Assembly (NCBI GenBank): GCA_023138735.1
Contig: JAGLOY010000110.1
Coordinates: forward strand, 1-39,769
Length of the DNA stretch: 39,769 nt
Origin: Candidatus Aegiribacteria sp.
GTDB lineage: Bacteria > Fermentibacterota > Fermentibacteria > Fermentibacterales > JCC-6
Direction: 5' to 3'
Part shown: one piece after another, positions 14,102 to 23,685 of the stretch
How the letters are laid out: each line of letters opens with the position of its first letter
How positions within the stretch are numbered: the first letter of the stretch is position 1
Translations under genes and position numbers: made by a program
The notes under the pieces: model-generated
Databases searched by the model: none
The model's input: the letters and a program-made list of their open reading frames with translations, nothing else
Told to the model about the DNA's origin: nothing

Positions 14102-16999
14102 ATGCCAAGAAGTAGCGAAGCTGATATCCATTTCGAATTCTATAGACATCTACAGAATGCTATCGATGTACTGCTTGAGTCTGAGGATACCCACTACTCA
14201 GAAGCCATACCTGAGCTGAATGTAAATGGTGGTTTTGCCGATATTGTTATTATGGATGGGAGAACTCGTCCATTTGTGGTTATTGAAGCAAAAAGACCTT
14301 CTGAAGTGGGAATGAATAGAAATCTTGATCCCTACTCGCCCTTGGTAATTCGTCAGGCATTTCGATACGCTGCTGAGTTAGGTGCAAAGTACTTCGCTAC
14401 TTATAATGGTGCATATCTTATATTGTTTAGAACGTTTGAAGAGGGAGTACCATTATTAGAGAGAATGAGTCGCTCATATCATATAAATGATATTAGAGCA
14501 TTCGCTTCCGAATTTCTTAGAGAGATTATACTGCTTGATGATGATATATTAACTTGGGACCCTCATCATGAAGCATTTATCAAACGCCTAAGAACATACC
14601 ATTCAAGACTATCCTTCCATTTTCAGGAAGCAATAAGAGAAAGACTTGATGATTATGACTTCAAGCATGATTTTGAGTGTTGGGCGATAGAACAAGGTTG
14701 GAAAAAAGATCTTCAGCGTAACACCCGAAAGGTAATAGACAGATATCGGAGTCAAGCAGCATATATTCTTATGAACAAACTTGTCTTCTATAAGCTACTG
14801 GAAGACTCAGATGCTTATGAGGTGCCTGAAATATGCATGGATGATCTTGCTGATTCCACCGCAAGACGCAGGATATTCGATTGGATAATCACCAATATTG
14901 ATTTTGAAGCTATTTACCAGCAAGATCCAATATTCGATCAACTTCCACTAAATGAAACTTCACTATTAGAAACCAAAGAACTGCTAGATGAGTTAAATCA
15001 CTATGATCTTTCGAGTTTTGACCATGATGTGATCGGTCAAATTTACCAGGGCATTATTCCAGCTGATGAGCGTCATGATTTAGGCCAGTACTATACGCCA
15101 CCTGAAATCGTCAGTTTAATCAATAAGCTATGCATTACAGGCAGAGATGAACATGTTCTTGACCCAGCTTGCGGAAGTGGAGGTTTCCTGGTTGACGCTT
15201 ATGCGAGACTGAAAGAACTGAATCCAGGTTTTAGTCATCAAGCTATTCTTGAACAAATACATGGTATTGATATTAATCGATTTCCGGCACACTTAACAGC
15301 AATTAACCTTGCTTTAAGAAACTTAAACTCGGCTACACACACTGTGAATATTGAAGTTGGAGATTTCTTCAATGTAGATGCATTACAAGGAAGATTCTAT
15401 ACGCAACACGCAGGTGTTTCCGGGGAAGACGCTAGAATAACTTCCTTCCCTCAGAACTTCGATGCAATTGTTGGTAATCCACCCTATATACGACAGGAGC
15501 AAATTGCCAATAAGAGGCTTGCCAGAAACCATTTAGGCAACATGAATGTTGATCTCAATAGGCGCAGTGACATATATTGTTACTTTTTCACCCATGCATC
15601 TGAGTTCCTTAATGAAGGTGGTAGGATTGGGTTTCTTACTTCAAGTCGATGGCTGAATGTAGAATATGGGGAATTCTTACAGGACTTCTTTCTGGATAAT
15701 TTTCGCATAATTTCGATTATCAACTTCAGCAGACAAGTCTTTGATATTGCTCTGATTGGAACATGTGTTACGATTCTAGAAAAATGTGCATCTGCATCTA
15801 CACGTGACGAGAATAAAGTAGTATTTCTAGAAGTACATGAACCACTATCATCTCAACAAGTTGTTGACTTAATAAATACAGACCATGAAATAGGTCTTCT
15901 TGAAGATGAATCTAGTTATAGAATTCTAACTCAACCTCAATGTGATTTACGTGGAATAAGGAAATGGAATAGGTTTTTTTGTGCGCCGAATGTTTATTGG
16001 GAGCTATACCAACACCCACAAATAGTGCAGTTATCCGACGCAGCTATTGTGAAGTATGGCCTTAAAACAGGCGCAAATGGTTTTTTCTATTTCCGTAGTC
16101 GCTCTGAATATGAAGATTTGGGTATTGATTCCCAATTTATAAAACCATTGCTAAAGCATGAAAGACAAGCAACAAGCATACTTCTTTCAGATGATACAAA
16201 TACTTGGTATGTACTAGATTTGCATGCATTTGTAGAGGAGGTTGCTTCATCAGTCCCAGAAGATCTTACTCTTGCATGTAAGAATGAACTGGCCCAGCAA
16301 GGGTATAATGGCCTTCTTGAGTACATTAACATTGGGGAGATACAGGGAGTTCATGATCGAAGTAGTGTGAAGAATAGAAGAGTGTGGTTCGATTTGGGAG
16401 ATTTTGAACGCCCTCCACTCACTATGTCTAAAGAATACTGGCGTGACACATGGGTTCTTTTCAATGAGCAGGAGTGGGCTGTTGATAATAGAATGTATGG
16501 TATCTGGCCTCATGATGATATTGATGTCTATGTGCTTGGAGGAATTCTAAATTCCTCCTTTACGCTGCTTATGCGAGAAATGCATGGGCGTACAGATCAA
16601 GGTCAGGGGCTTAATAGAAATACAGTAATGGTATATGAAGCTGAGAGATTGCCTATTATTGATCCACAGACACTATCTATGAATGACAAAGAGAATATTA
16701 AGAATGCCTTCACAAGAATCCTTATGCAGCAAAGCTCAATACCAGAGGAAGAGTTCACGATCCTCCGAAGGGATTTGGATATTGCTGTGTTATCATCTAT
16801 AGAGAAGTCGGAACATGTTGATAGACTCATAGAAGCAGTTGCACATCTTGTGGAGTTAAGAGAAATCGGCTCAGGGCAGTACACTGGACGGATGATTGAT
16901 CCGGTGCATGAAGACAATGTTAGAATCCAGTTACGTGGAGCACATCGAATACCCTGTAGAGAAGCGGAGGGAGAACAGCTTGGATTCAGTTGGCCATGA
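14102..16999 (+). CDS. Single-chain restriction-modification enzyme (type IIG-like)
   Basis: The 965-residue enzyme joins a nuclease and an adenine-N6 methyltransferase. The N-terminal PD-(D/E)xK nuclease has Asp47 (GFADIVI) and Glu62-x-Lys64 (VVIEAKRP), similar to the HsdR N-terminal nuclease. A helical linker follows. The methylase carries GQYYTP (328-333), motif I DPACGSGG (354-361) and catalytic NPPY (459-462). The C-terminal ~350 residues resemble TaqI/Eco57I-type target-recognition domains. There is no helicase region and no adjacent hsdS, so cutting and methylation should share one recognition domain. GAGGA precedes the ATG. It is the only large plus-strand gene in the defence region. 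It lies close to two orphan HsdR tails but encodes its own nuclease. Confidence 0.9.
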   Translation: MPRSSEADIHFEFYRHLQNAIDVLLESEDTHYSEAIPELNVNGGFADIVIMDGRTRPFVVIEAKRPSEVGMNRNLDPYSPLVIRQAFRYAAELGAKYFATYNGAYLILFRTFEEGVPLLERMSRSYHINDIRAFASEFLREIILLDDDILTWDPHHEAFIKRLRTYHSRLSFHFQEAIRERLDDYDFKHDFECWAIEQGWKKDLQRNTRKVIDRYRSQAAYILMNKLVFYKLLEDSDAYEVPEICMDDLADSTARRRIFDWIITNIDFEAIYQQDPIFDQLPLNETSLLETKELLDELNHYDLSSFDHDVIGQIYQGIIPADERHDLGQYYTPPEIVSLINKLCITGRDEHVLDPACGSGGFLVDAYARLKELNPGFSHQAILEQIHGIDINRFPAHLTAINLALRNLNSATHTVNIEVGDFFNVDALQGRFYTQHAGVSGEDARITSFPQNFDAIVGNPPYIRQEQIANKRLARNHLGNMNVDLNRRSDIYCYFFTHASEFLNEGGRIGFLTSSRWLNVEYGEFLQDFFLDNFRIISIINFSRQVFDIALIGTCVTILEKCASASTRDENKVVFLEVHEPLSSQQVVDLINTDHEIGLLEDESSYRILTQPQCDLRGIRKWNRFFCAPNVYWELYQHPQIVQLSDAAIVKYGLKTGANGFFYFRSRSEYEDLGIDSQFIKPLLKHERQATSILLSDDTNTWYVLDLHAFVEEVASSVPEDLTLACKNELAQQGYNGLLEYINIGEIQGVHDRSSVKNRRVWFDLGDFERPPLTMSKEYWRDTWVLFNEQEWAVDNRMYGIWPHDDIDVYVLGGILNSSFTLLMREMHGRTDQGQGLNRNTVMVYEAERLPIIDPQTLSMNDKENIKNAFTRILMQQSSIPEEEFTILRRDLDIAVLSSIEKSEHVDRLIEAVAHLVELREIGSGQYTGRMIDPVHEDNVRIQLRGAHRIPCREAEGEQLGFSWP

Positions 17000-17047
17000 C
17001 AAGTATTCACATTCACTCAAGTCTGCTGTTCTCCCGATAATGCTTTA

Positions 17048-17725
17048 CTATTCGATTGGTGTATTCAGTAGCATATAGTGTATTGTTGAGGCATACCATT
17101 CTCCTCCGTTTTTTGCTGGAACGCCCATTTTGTTCAAATGCAATGCAATGCTCCTAAGACTTAGCCCATCTTCTCGTAAGTGCTGCATCTTCCGGACAAC
17201 CTGCTGTTCACCTTCATCAACAATAAGCTGCATACCTATCCTCTTGAAGCCGTAAGGAGTAGGTGAATACACATCACCTTTACCCTTCTTGTACTGAAGG
17301 GCTGCGGAAGTTCTTTCGGAAAGAACTTCCCTCTCAAACTGATTCAGCACACAGAAGATCCTGAAGATCATCTTTCCCGATGCTGATGTTGTGTCCAGAT
17401 TCTCCGATAGAGAGACAAGATCGGCTCCTGACTCTTCCAGCCTCTCAACGATCAGGAGAGTATCTTTAAGGCTACGAGAGAGCCTTGAAAGAGAATATGC
17501 TACCAATGCAGCCTTCTCATCACAGGCGAGCTTAATGGCTTTCTGAAGGCCTTCTCTGTTGTCGATTCTACCGCCGGAGTATCCTGGATCCTCTTCAATT
17601 CCGAGGAGTTTATAATCATTCATGGTTGCCCATGCCTGTATTTTCTCTTTCTGTGTTTCAAGGCTTACTCCTTCTTGAGATTGCCTCTTGGTCGAAACAC
17701 GCAGGTATCCGACTGCCTTTTTCAT
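17048..17725 (-). CDS. Small serine recombinase (resolvase/invertase family)
   Basis: A 225-residue recombinase with catalytic Ser11 (YLRVS), the active-site stretch YSLSRLSRS and the E-helix region of resolvases, followed by a short recombinase/helix-turn-helix region (DGLSLRSIALHLNKMGVPAK). It lacks the long zinc-ribbon/coiled-coil tail of the two recombinases at the left end, so it is closer to transposon resolvases or plasmid-type recombinases. AAAGG precedes the ATG. It is convergent with the restriction enzyme, with 48 bp between the stops. Confidence 0.88.
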   Translation of the reverse strand: MKKAVGYLRVSTKRQSQEGVSLETQKEKIQAWATMNDYKLLGIEEDPGYSGGRIDNREGLQKAIKLACDEKAALVAYSLSRLSRSLKDTLLIVERLEESGADLVSLSENLDTTSASGKMIFRIFCVLNQFEREVLSERTSAALQYKKGKGDVYSPTPYGFKRIGMQLIVDEGEQQVVRKMQHLREDGLSLRSIALHLNKMGVPAKNGGEWYASTIHYMLLNTPIE

Positions 17726-18076
17726 GGCGTTACCTTTCGAAGTCAGTTTATTATCTGATTAGTTATAGAGTGCTGTCCGAAACCGAACGGTTTTGTACAG
17801 AAAATATTCTTGTATAGTATTGATAGTATGTTAATTATAGGATGAGATAACCCGTTCAAGCAAATTACTCTTAATTGATCTGAGGACTAAATATCCCTAG
17901 AGTGTCACTTCAAGAATTTCACATTGAATCTCTGAGTGTTTCTCAACAAGAAAGGGGAAGCATATAGCCCCCCCTCAATTTATCAGAAATGATTACTTAG
18001 TGGATCACAGCAAGCCTAGAAACACTATCCTCGAAACCTGCACTGATCCAAAGGAGATACACACGATTGTGATGCA
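17726..18076. other. Intergenic, no feature recognised
   Basis: AT-rich, with no ORF bearing a ribosome site and no strong hairpin. It must carry the promoter for the recombinase at 17725. Confidence 0.4.
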
Positions 18077-18535
18077 CTATTCAATTCTTCTGTACTGCGA
18101 ATACAGCCCGTAATCTGAATACCTAGTTTCATTTCTACTCCGAACTCGAAGTTCACTCAGGAACAAATCTCCGTTATCCTTAAACTCCACCTGATAGTTC
18201 TCTATTGCGAACATTTCGCTTTCGGGAACTAATTCGATCTGAAGACTTCTATTGTCCTCGATAAGCAAATATGTGCCAGGAGTGTCCATTGAATTAAGTG
18301 ATTGATTGTAGGTTCCATCAGCATTTATCTCTAATACGTAAGAGAACTCTTCATTATCAGTATCTACAACTGTTGATCTGATTATTTCCCACTTCCCAAT
18401 AATGGTATTGGCAGCATTCTGCTCAGTAGATTCAGTACGCTCAGCGTTGTTACTGATATCAGAGTGTGTTCCACTCTCACCGCATGAAACCATAAATATC
18501 CCAAGCACTAAGCAGATGGAAATCAAATACTTCAT
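18077..18535 (-). CDS. Lipoprotein, lipocalin-like
   Basis: The start is set at the internal ATG giving MKYLISICLVLGIF and then MVSC, a clear lipoprotein signal (Cys18); earlier Met codons would put charged residues before it. A Ser/Asn/Glu-rich spacer follows, then a ~100-residue domain opening with IIGKWEIIRS and with alternating strands (FSYVLEINADGTYNQ), typical of small lipocalin-like or META-type lipoproteins. It lies downstream of a second exported protein gene. Confidence 0.7.
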   Translation of the reverse strand: MKYLISICLVLGIFMVSCGESGTHSDISNNAERTESTEQNAANTIIGKWEIIRSTVVDTDNEEFSYVLEINADGTYNQSLNSMDTPGTYLLIEDNRSLQIELVPESEMFAIENYQVEFKDNGDLFLSELRVRSRNETRYSDYGLYSQYRRIE

Positions 18536-18713
18536 TCGCCTATCTCTTATCATAGTTTGCACTTCCATTAGTACTCCTTTTCCTATATTACTTTGTTGTC
18601 CATCTTCTTCCCAACTACCTATCCTGGATAATTACTTCACTTGACAGTATTTATAGAGTTGCTACTTGTCGTAGTTGAACACGTTTGGCAGTTCTCCACG
18701 TGGTTTCTAAACT

Positions 18714-19817
18714 TCATAGATCGCTGGGGAGTTCAAGTGTATTATTAAGATGAACGAATACATTCTCAGAATAATCGAATAACAAAACGCCATCCTCTGT
18801 TAAGCATAGGAAAATCCAAGTCGGTATGTCGTATTGATCAGAATCCGGCAACGTAATTTGAAAATTGCCATTGTACGTCACAAGTTCTATGTGTTCCATG
18901 AATGTGTTGTACATTAATTCCTTATCGAACGCTGATACTGCGATGTAGTTATTGCCAATAAACTGGTAAGACTCTTGCTGAAATTGACCAGTTTCAGGGT
19001 CAATAATACGTAAGATAGTTGAATCAGCACTTACTCTATCTCTATATGGCTCAACAGGTACACCACGCGTTGAGATTAATTGTATACCATCGCGCATCGC
19101 AGCAAAGCTGATTACTTGTTCATTATAAGGGGATGGGACTGGAATCCTTTGTGTCCATGTTACATTCCCGGAGGAGATATCGATGCAAGACAAATCAATT
19201 CGCTCTGCAAGATAACCACCGCCACATATGATTAAATTTCCATTAAGCTCTATTGTATAGCCATTGTCACTATCCTCAATTACACTTCTTATTCCGAGAT
19301 TATCGTTGAGTATGATAATCTGATTAAATGAAGGGACTACATATCCACCAGCATTTATTGAAGTTAGGAGTCTATTCGGACAGTTGGTCAAACATCTTGT
19401 TTCCTGAACCAATTCCAAGTCCGCATTTAACTCCTTAATAGATCTGTCACGATATAGATAGTACAGAAAACCACCATGCAATGAAGGAGTGAGGGGGTTA
19501 TGACTATAATACCCATACCAGATGTTTAATTCATCAGCACAGTCTGTTTCAATGACTTCGTTATGTAATACCTCACCATCTTCTGTTGATATTACGAGGA
19601 GCCGCAATTCATCATAAGTCTCATCACCACCAGACATTATAGGTCCAAAGAGAATGCCGACGGTGCCTGATTGTGTAACAGCAACACCTATGATATTTTG
19701 ATTTATACCTTCTAAGCTTGAAGCACTGATTGACCAGCTTGAGGCGTACAAGGATGCATTTCCAGCAACCAGCATCAACGCTACTACAGGAAGTAGAAGA
19801 ACTGTTTTACCCTTCAT
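18714..19817 (-). CDS. Exported protein, beta-propeller-like
   Basis: This 367-residue protein has a standard signal peptide (LLLPVVALMLVAGNASLYAS, cut after about residue 26). The mature part shows repeated strand-rich blocks with WTQRIPV and LLVISTEDGEVLH, reminiscent of PQQ/WD-type propellers in which values and events are compared, but no exact repeat signature is visible. AAGGAA precedes the ATG. The function is unknown. Confidence 0.65.
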   Translation of the reverse strand: MKGKTVLLLPVVALMLVAGNASLYASSWSISASSLEGINQNIIGVAVTQSGTVGILFGPIMSGGDETYDELRLLVISTEDGEVLHNEVIETDCADELNIWYGYYSHNPLTPSLHGGFLYYLYRDRSIKELNADLELVQETRCLTNCPNRLLTSINAGGYVVPSFNQIIILNDNLGIRSVIEDSDNGYTIELNGNLIICGGGYLAERIDLSCIDISSGNVTWTQRIPVPSPYNEQVISFAAMRDGIQLISTRGVPVEPYRDRVSADSTILRIIDPETGQFQQESYQFIGNNYIAVSAFDKELMYNTFMEHIELVTYNGNFQITLPDSDQYDIPTWIFLCLTEDGVLLFDYSENVFVHLNNTLELPSDL

Positions 19818-19979
19818 GATTCATTCCTTAGCTTCTGTGACCTTGCCATAACTCATATGTAATGGACTTAGTCTAGGGATATTGAATACAGATCGTCGTT
19901 TTCCGGAAAGTGAGCTAAATACAAGCCTTTTCTTGCTATTTGTGTAAACTCATAGTGTTAATCTATGTAAAGCAATAGT

Positions 19980-20234
19980 GTGAAGACATCACCATGTCAA
20001 TCGTGTTATCTCTTCCTCATGAAAACCAAGGAAGCAATTGAATTTGGTAAGAATCTTCGTCAATTACGACTCGAGAGAGGATTCACCCAGGAGAAACTGG
20101 GTGATCTTTCGGGTTTGCACAGGAATTACATCAGCTCGATTGAAAGGGGAGAGAGAAATATTGGCCTTGTCAGTATGCTTAAACTAGCAACTGCACTGAG
20201 GATACACCCTTCTCAATTTTTCGATTACATCTGA
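19980..20234 (+). CDS. XRE-family transcriptional regulator
   Basis: A small Cro/C1-type helix-turn-helix protein: FGKNLRQLRLERGFTQEKLG, then LHRNYISSIERGERN. The length (84 codons from GTG, or 71 from ATG at 20019) is like that of restriction-modification controller proteins and phage repressors. The start is uncertain because neither candidate has a clear ribosome site. It is divergent from the exported-protein gene at 19817 and convergent with radC-like 20353-20856, so it may regulate the former. Confidence 0.8.
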   Translation: MKTSPCQSCYLFLMKTKEAIEFGKNLRQLRLERGFTQEKLGDLSGLHRNYISSIERGERNIGLVSMLKLATALRIHPSQFFDYI

Positions 20235-20352
20235 ACTATCGAAAGTAAATTTCAGTATACATATAGGGTTTGAGAGTATATAGTTCACTGCATTGAAACT
20301 GGATCAGATGAAATGGGATAATCTGGTGAGTTCAAACCATCCCATATCAGGA

Positions 20353-20856
20353 TTAAATGTGTCCCTCAGCCTTCAGCGAAACCCATGCTCCCTCTTGCCC
20401 AAGTCTTCCTGGAGCATAAATTAGATGGTCTAGAAGCCTTACTTCCAGACCCTCAAGCAGTTTCTCTATTCTCTTTGTAAGAGAAATATCCTCCTGGCTA
20501 GGGCGTGCAGATCCGCCGGGGTGGTTGTGCGCCAGGATTGCCGCTGTTGCGTTGGATTCTATCAGAAGGAAGCTGATAAGCTCTCTGGGGTACACTGCAG
20601 CTCTTGAAACCGTTCCCTGTGATATCCTGATGAATCCCAGGAATTCATTGTTGCTGTTCAGAGCGACTGCCCACAGAGCTTCTATGGGGCTTTCCTCGAA
20701 AAGGGGCTCCAGGAACGCTTTCACGCTTATGGGTGAATCAAGAACGAGCAGGGGAACTTCTACCGAATGTTTTCTGGTGGTTGTGTAGGTAACAGTTTTC
20801 TCACAAAGAACAAGCTTCCCTTCAAGAAAGCCCTCTGAGATCATATCCGAATCCAT
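20353..20856 (-). CDS. RadC-like JAB-domain protein
   Basis: The 167-residue protein has the RadC JAMM metal motif LAHNHPGGSARPSQED (His110, His112, Asp123) and DHLI after it. Chromosomal RadC is longer and has an N-terminal helix-hairpin-helix region; this short form is typical of plasmids, phages and islands. The start is taken at the second Met, which has GGAGG five bases upstream. It is the last gene of a phage-type set running from 23685 to 20353. The biochemical role of RadC proteins remains uncertain. Confidence 0.85.
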   Translation of the reverse strand: MDSDMISEGFLEGKLVLCEKTVTYTTTRKHSVEVPLLVLDSPISVKAFLEPLFEESPIEALWAVALNSNNEFLGFIRISQGTVSRAAVYPRELISFLLIESNATAAILAHNHPGGSARPSQEDISLTKRIEKLLEGLEVRLLDHLIYAPGRLGQEGAWVSLKAEGHI

Positions 20857-20925
20857 AATTACCTCCATATAGATAGGCGGCAGAGATTTCCTCCACCGCC
20901 CTTGTTTTTAAAGTTGCTGTAAGTC

Positions 20926-21279
20926 TTAGCTAACCGCTCTCATATCCACCCTGATACAGTCAACTATCTCACCAAAAGCCTCGCAGGTCGTCGGCATCAG
21001 AACAATGGTGGATCCTGCCCAATTCACCGCCTTGGGATCTCCAAGAATCTTGGCAATTGCCTTGGCGTTAGTTTTATTGAGTATCAGGTCCTTTTCCGTC
21101 TCCCTGAATCTGACAACGTACTTTTCGACCATGCTTCCATTCACCATCCGGACTTTATCCCGGAAGACCTCTGTGATAGTAACCTGTACATACTCTCCCT
21201 GGAAGTCCGCTGCCTTTAGGTAGCTGCTGGGGAACATCAGATCCACATGCATCTGCGGATTACCCTGCTTTTCTGTCAT
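20926..21279 (-). CDS. Small phage/plasmid protein
   Basis: A 117-residue protein with YLKAADFQGEYVQVTITEVF, KYVVRFRETEKDLILNKTNA and MPTTCEAFGEIVDCIRVD, a pattern I associate with small proteins next to RecE-like nucleases in phages. GGAGGAG lies upstream of ATG 21279, which overlaps the end of the nuclease gene by 20 bp. A role in handling DNA during recombination is an inference from the neighbours. Confidence 0.65.
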   Translation of the reverse strand: MTEKQGNPQMHVDLMFPSSYLKAADFQGEYVQVTITEVFRDKVRMVNGSMVEKYVVRFRETEKDLILNKTNAKAIAKILGDPKAVNWAGSTIVLMPTTCEAFGEIVDCIRVDMRAVS

Positions 21280-22129
21280 CGATCTCCTCCAATCCATTGA
21301 AGTCTACGATGGTTTCTTCTTCTGATCTGGCCGTAGCCCATGCAGGGGCAGCTAGAGTCTCCTCCGAAGGTTCGGGACCTGGCCAGTTGTCCGTTTTGTT
21401 GCACTCCAGTACATTCTCAAGCCATGTGACATATTCGCCCCAGGCTTTTTCCATTGACTCCTCATCCAGCCAGAAAAGCCGGCAGGCATGTGGTGGTTTT
21501 CTCTCAACAGCTATGATTCCAAAGGGGAGCATGATTCCCTTACCGGAAGCTACAGAAAAGCCCTCCTGGTACATGGCTGCCTGATGGAAGTATCCCATCT
21601 TCCACGCCTGCTGAGCGAACCAGCCTTCATCGATGCTGGTAGTGGTCTTTAGATCGAGGATTGCGTTACTAGCGATCCAGTCCAGCCTGCCCTTGCACTC
21701 GACTCCGGTTGGTGGATAACGCCAGAACAGACTGACCTCCGGCCTTCCCTTTTCAAGGTGCTCTGCTACTGCTGGTATGCCCCTTACAGCATTTCTGATG
21801 GCCAGAGCTGTCTCGTACTCATCGTCCCGGAGGACCGATCTTCCTTGTAGCTCGCACTCCTTGGCAAACTCCTTGTATACGTTGGTGCGGCGAGAACCTG
21901 ACCAGACAGCATACTCAAGCTGAAACCTCTCCGGCTCGAAGACTGCTGTGTGGGTAGCCCTGCCCAGCAACATGGCTGGAGTCTCCTCAGGTGGGTTCTC
22001 AAGAGCATACTTGTAGTGAAGTGGGCTCTTGGCCATGTGCTTCAGTGTTGAGAAATTACATCCCGGAGCTGCTGCGTACTCGGAGAACTTCATGCTTTTT
22101 CCGGGTTGTGTTTTTCTGGATCTTGGCAT
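21260..22129 (-). CDS. RecE-like exonuclease (PD-(D/E)xK)
   Basis: This protein of about 290 residues resembles exodeoxyribonuclease VIII/RecE C-terminal nucleases of phages and plasmids. It has LKHMAKSPLHYKYAL near the start, LLGRATHTAVFEPERF, and the nuclease core GRLDWI plus ILDLKTT (Asp and Asp-x-Lys of the PD-(D/E)xK site). AAAGGAGG stands 8 bases before ATG 22129; the earlier ATG is too close to it. RecE-type enzymes degrade one strand from double-strand ends for annealing-based recombination. The neighbouring small protein and DUF932 gene support a phage recombination module. Confidence 0.85.
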   Translation of the reverse strand: MPRSRKTQPGKSMKFSEYAAAPGCNFSTLKHMAKSPLHYKYALENPPEETPAMLLGRATHTAVFEPERFQLEYAVWSGSRRTNVYKEFAKECELQGRSVLRDDEYETALAIRNAVRGIPAVAEHLEKGRPEVSLFWRYPPTGVECKGRLDWIASNAILDLKTTTSIDEGWFAQQAWKMGYFHQAAMYQEGFSVASGKGIMLPFGIIAVERKPPHACRLFWLDEESMEKAWGEYVTWLENVLECNKTDNWPGPEPSEETLAAPAWATARSEEETIVDFNGLEEIDDRKAG

Positions 22130-22208
22130 GTACATAGCCTCCTTTCTTTTTGCTTACTGTGTGAAGAATTATCTTGCTATGAGAGTCTGCCCTAGAGGAA
22201 CAAGTTCC

Positions 22209-22580
22209 TTAATCGTTTTTGTCCTTCCATTTCCGGAAACTCTCAAGCTCATTAGCGCATAATCTTGCCGCTGTCAGTATCACAGCTACGTCATCCATGT
22301 AGCCAATGATGGGAGTGAAGTCCGGAATCACATCCATGATCCATATCAGGTACAGGATCGCAGCTATTATGGTTGTGATAATTTCTACTGAAACCTTGTA
22401 ACCATCGAAAAATACGCTATGGAGAAGCGAGAGGAACTCTTTTATATGTCTTAGTACTGGGTGTAGTGCAGGTATTCTGAGATGCTTCCGTGCTTTCCTG
22501 ATCTCTTTCTTAGAGAGTTTTCTTCTCCCATTCGAGCGGATCCTTGAGAATTCACCATCTGCTTTGTCTTTCTCATTCAT
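22209..22580 (-). CDS. DUF1232 (YkvA-type) small membrane protein
   Basis: A 123-residue protein with a charged N-terminal half and the DUF1232 signature: a hydrophobic helix (EIITTIIAAILYLIWIMDVI) followed by PDFTPIIGYMDDVAVILTA. GGAGG lies five bases from the ATG. These proteins are common membrane-associated proteins of unknown function. Its place between the nuclease and DUF932 genes suggests it travels with the module. Confidence 0.8.
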   Translation of the reverse strand: MNEKDKADGEFSRIRSNGRRKLSKKEIRKARKHLRIPALHPVLRHIKEFLSLLHSVFFDGYKVSVEIITTIIAAILYLIWIMDVIPDFTPIIGYMDDVAVILTAARLCANELESFRKWKDKND

Positions 22581-22769
22581 TCATACCTCCATTCTGTTTC
22601 ATTTATCTCATAACAAAAACCGCTTCCCACAGGATGGTAGTTCATACAGCGACTCGCATTTCCCTTCGCATGAGAGGCTCATAAATCGCTTTAGAAAGTG
22701 TTAACGCATACGAGATAGGTGCAATTACTTCTCGATGTGTTTGATGGCCTTAGAAGCCATTTATGGGGC

Positions 22770-23573
22770 TTAGGCGGTGATTCTGTCTACTAGATTGCCG
22801 AGAAAGAAGTCTCCAACTTTCTCAGACGTGTTGATAAGAGCACGTCCACGACCATTGTGTGAGATTTGGTGGGTTGATAGTTGAAAGAGATCCCATAGAG
22901 AATGAGCATCTTCAAGATGCTGAACGATGTATGCCCAGTCTCGGTTGGGGAGATTAACCTTATTTGCGACTTTTGCTAGCATTTTCAGGTTCAGGGGTAT
23001 TGTAGAGAGGGTCACTATCCTTGGGGCTATTTTCTCAAGAGTGTCCAGCCCAACATTTAATACTGAGACTGCTTCATTGAGATCAAATTCATGAACAGCG
23101 ATGTGCTTCAAAGTATAGGTAGAGAAGTAACGGGGACTCATCAAACCATTACTGCAACTCAGGACGAAGGCCATCAAGTCAAGACGGAACTTTGCTGATC
23201 CATCATAAGAATTCGTAGCTCTAAAGCCGAGAGCAACAGCATCTCCAACTTCAGGTATGTCTACGATCTTATTGGAACGGTAAAGTATGGAGAGAAAGCG
23301 ACCTGTCCAGATAGTTTTCTCCTCTGTCCAGTTCAAGTTAGAAAGCGATGTTATCTCTCTTGCCGTCTGTTGGACGATGGAATTGCTGATTAACTGATAC
23401 CCTTGGCTATGTATATTGAGGCACTGCCAATGCTCCTGGTCGTCCAGAATCTCTACACCCACCTGAGAGACAGATTCCCCGTTTACAGAGACGGGAGCGA
23501 GTCTTACAGCAGCATAGGGATCTGAAACCTTTACGGTTCTCGGCAATGATGGCGGTTTGAGTCTACTGGTCAT
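22770..23573 (-). CDS. DUF932 phage/plasmid protein
   Basis: The 267-residue protein resembles the DUF932 (phage/plasmid-like TIGR03299) family. It has GEILDD-type beta segments early, YQLISN, then SAKFRLDLMAFVLSCSNGLM and helical segments. AGGAGG lies six bases before ATG 23573; the ATG at 23594 is discarded. The family is usually found on mobile elements beside recombination genes. It is preceded by a 29-codon ORF. Confidence 0.8.
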   Translation of the reverse strand: MTSRLKPPSLPRTVKVSDPYAAVRLAPVSVNGESVSQVGVEILDDQEHWQCLNIHSQGYQLISNSIVQQTAREITSLSNLNWTEEKTIWTGRFLSILYRSNKIVDIPEVGDAVALGFRATNSYDGSAKFRLDLMAFVLSCSNGLMSPRYFSTYTLKHIAVHEFDLNEAVSVLNVGLDTLEKIAPRIVTLSTIPLNLKMLAKVANKVNLPNRDWAYIVQHLEDAHSLWDLFQLSTHQISHNGRGRALINTSEKVGDFFLGNLVDRITA

Positions 23574-23595
23574 ATGAAACCTCCTTTCATTCATT

Positions 23596-23685
23596 CTATG
23601 TCTTCTTTTTTACGGCATTGACGACTTTTATCACCTTTTTGGCCTTCTGAACGACCTTAGGAATGATGCTTGTGAAACTGGACAT
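23596..23685 (-). CDS. 29-residue basic peptide ORF
   Basis: MSSFTSIIPKVVQKAKK followed by VIKVVNAVKKKT. AAAGGAG stands five bases before the ATG, and the next gene begins 22 bp after the stop. It looks like an amphipathic, strongly basic helix. It could be a leader peptide, a phage micro-protein or a toxin-like peptide. Confidence 0.5.
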   Translation of the reverse strand: MSSFTSIIPKVVQKAKKVIKVVNAVKKKT

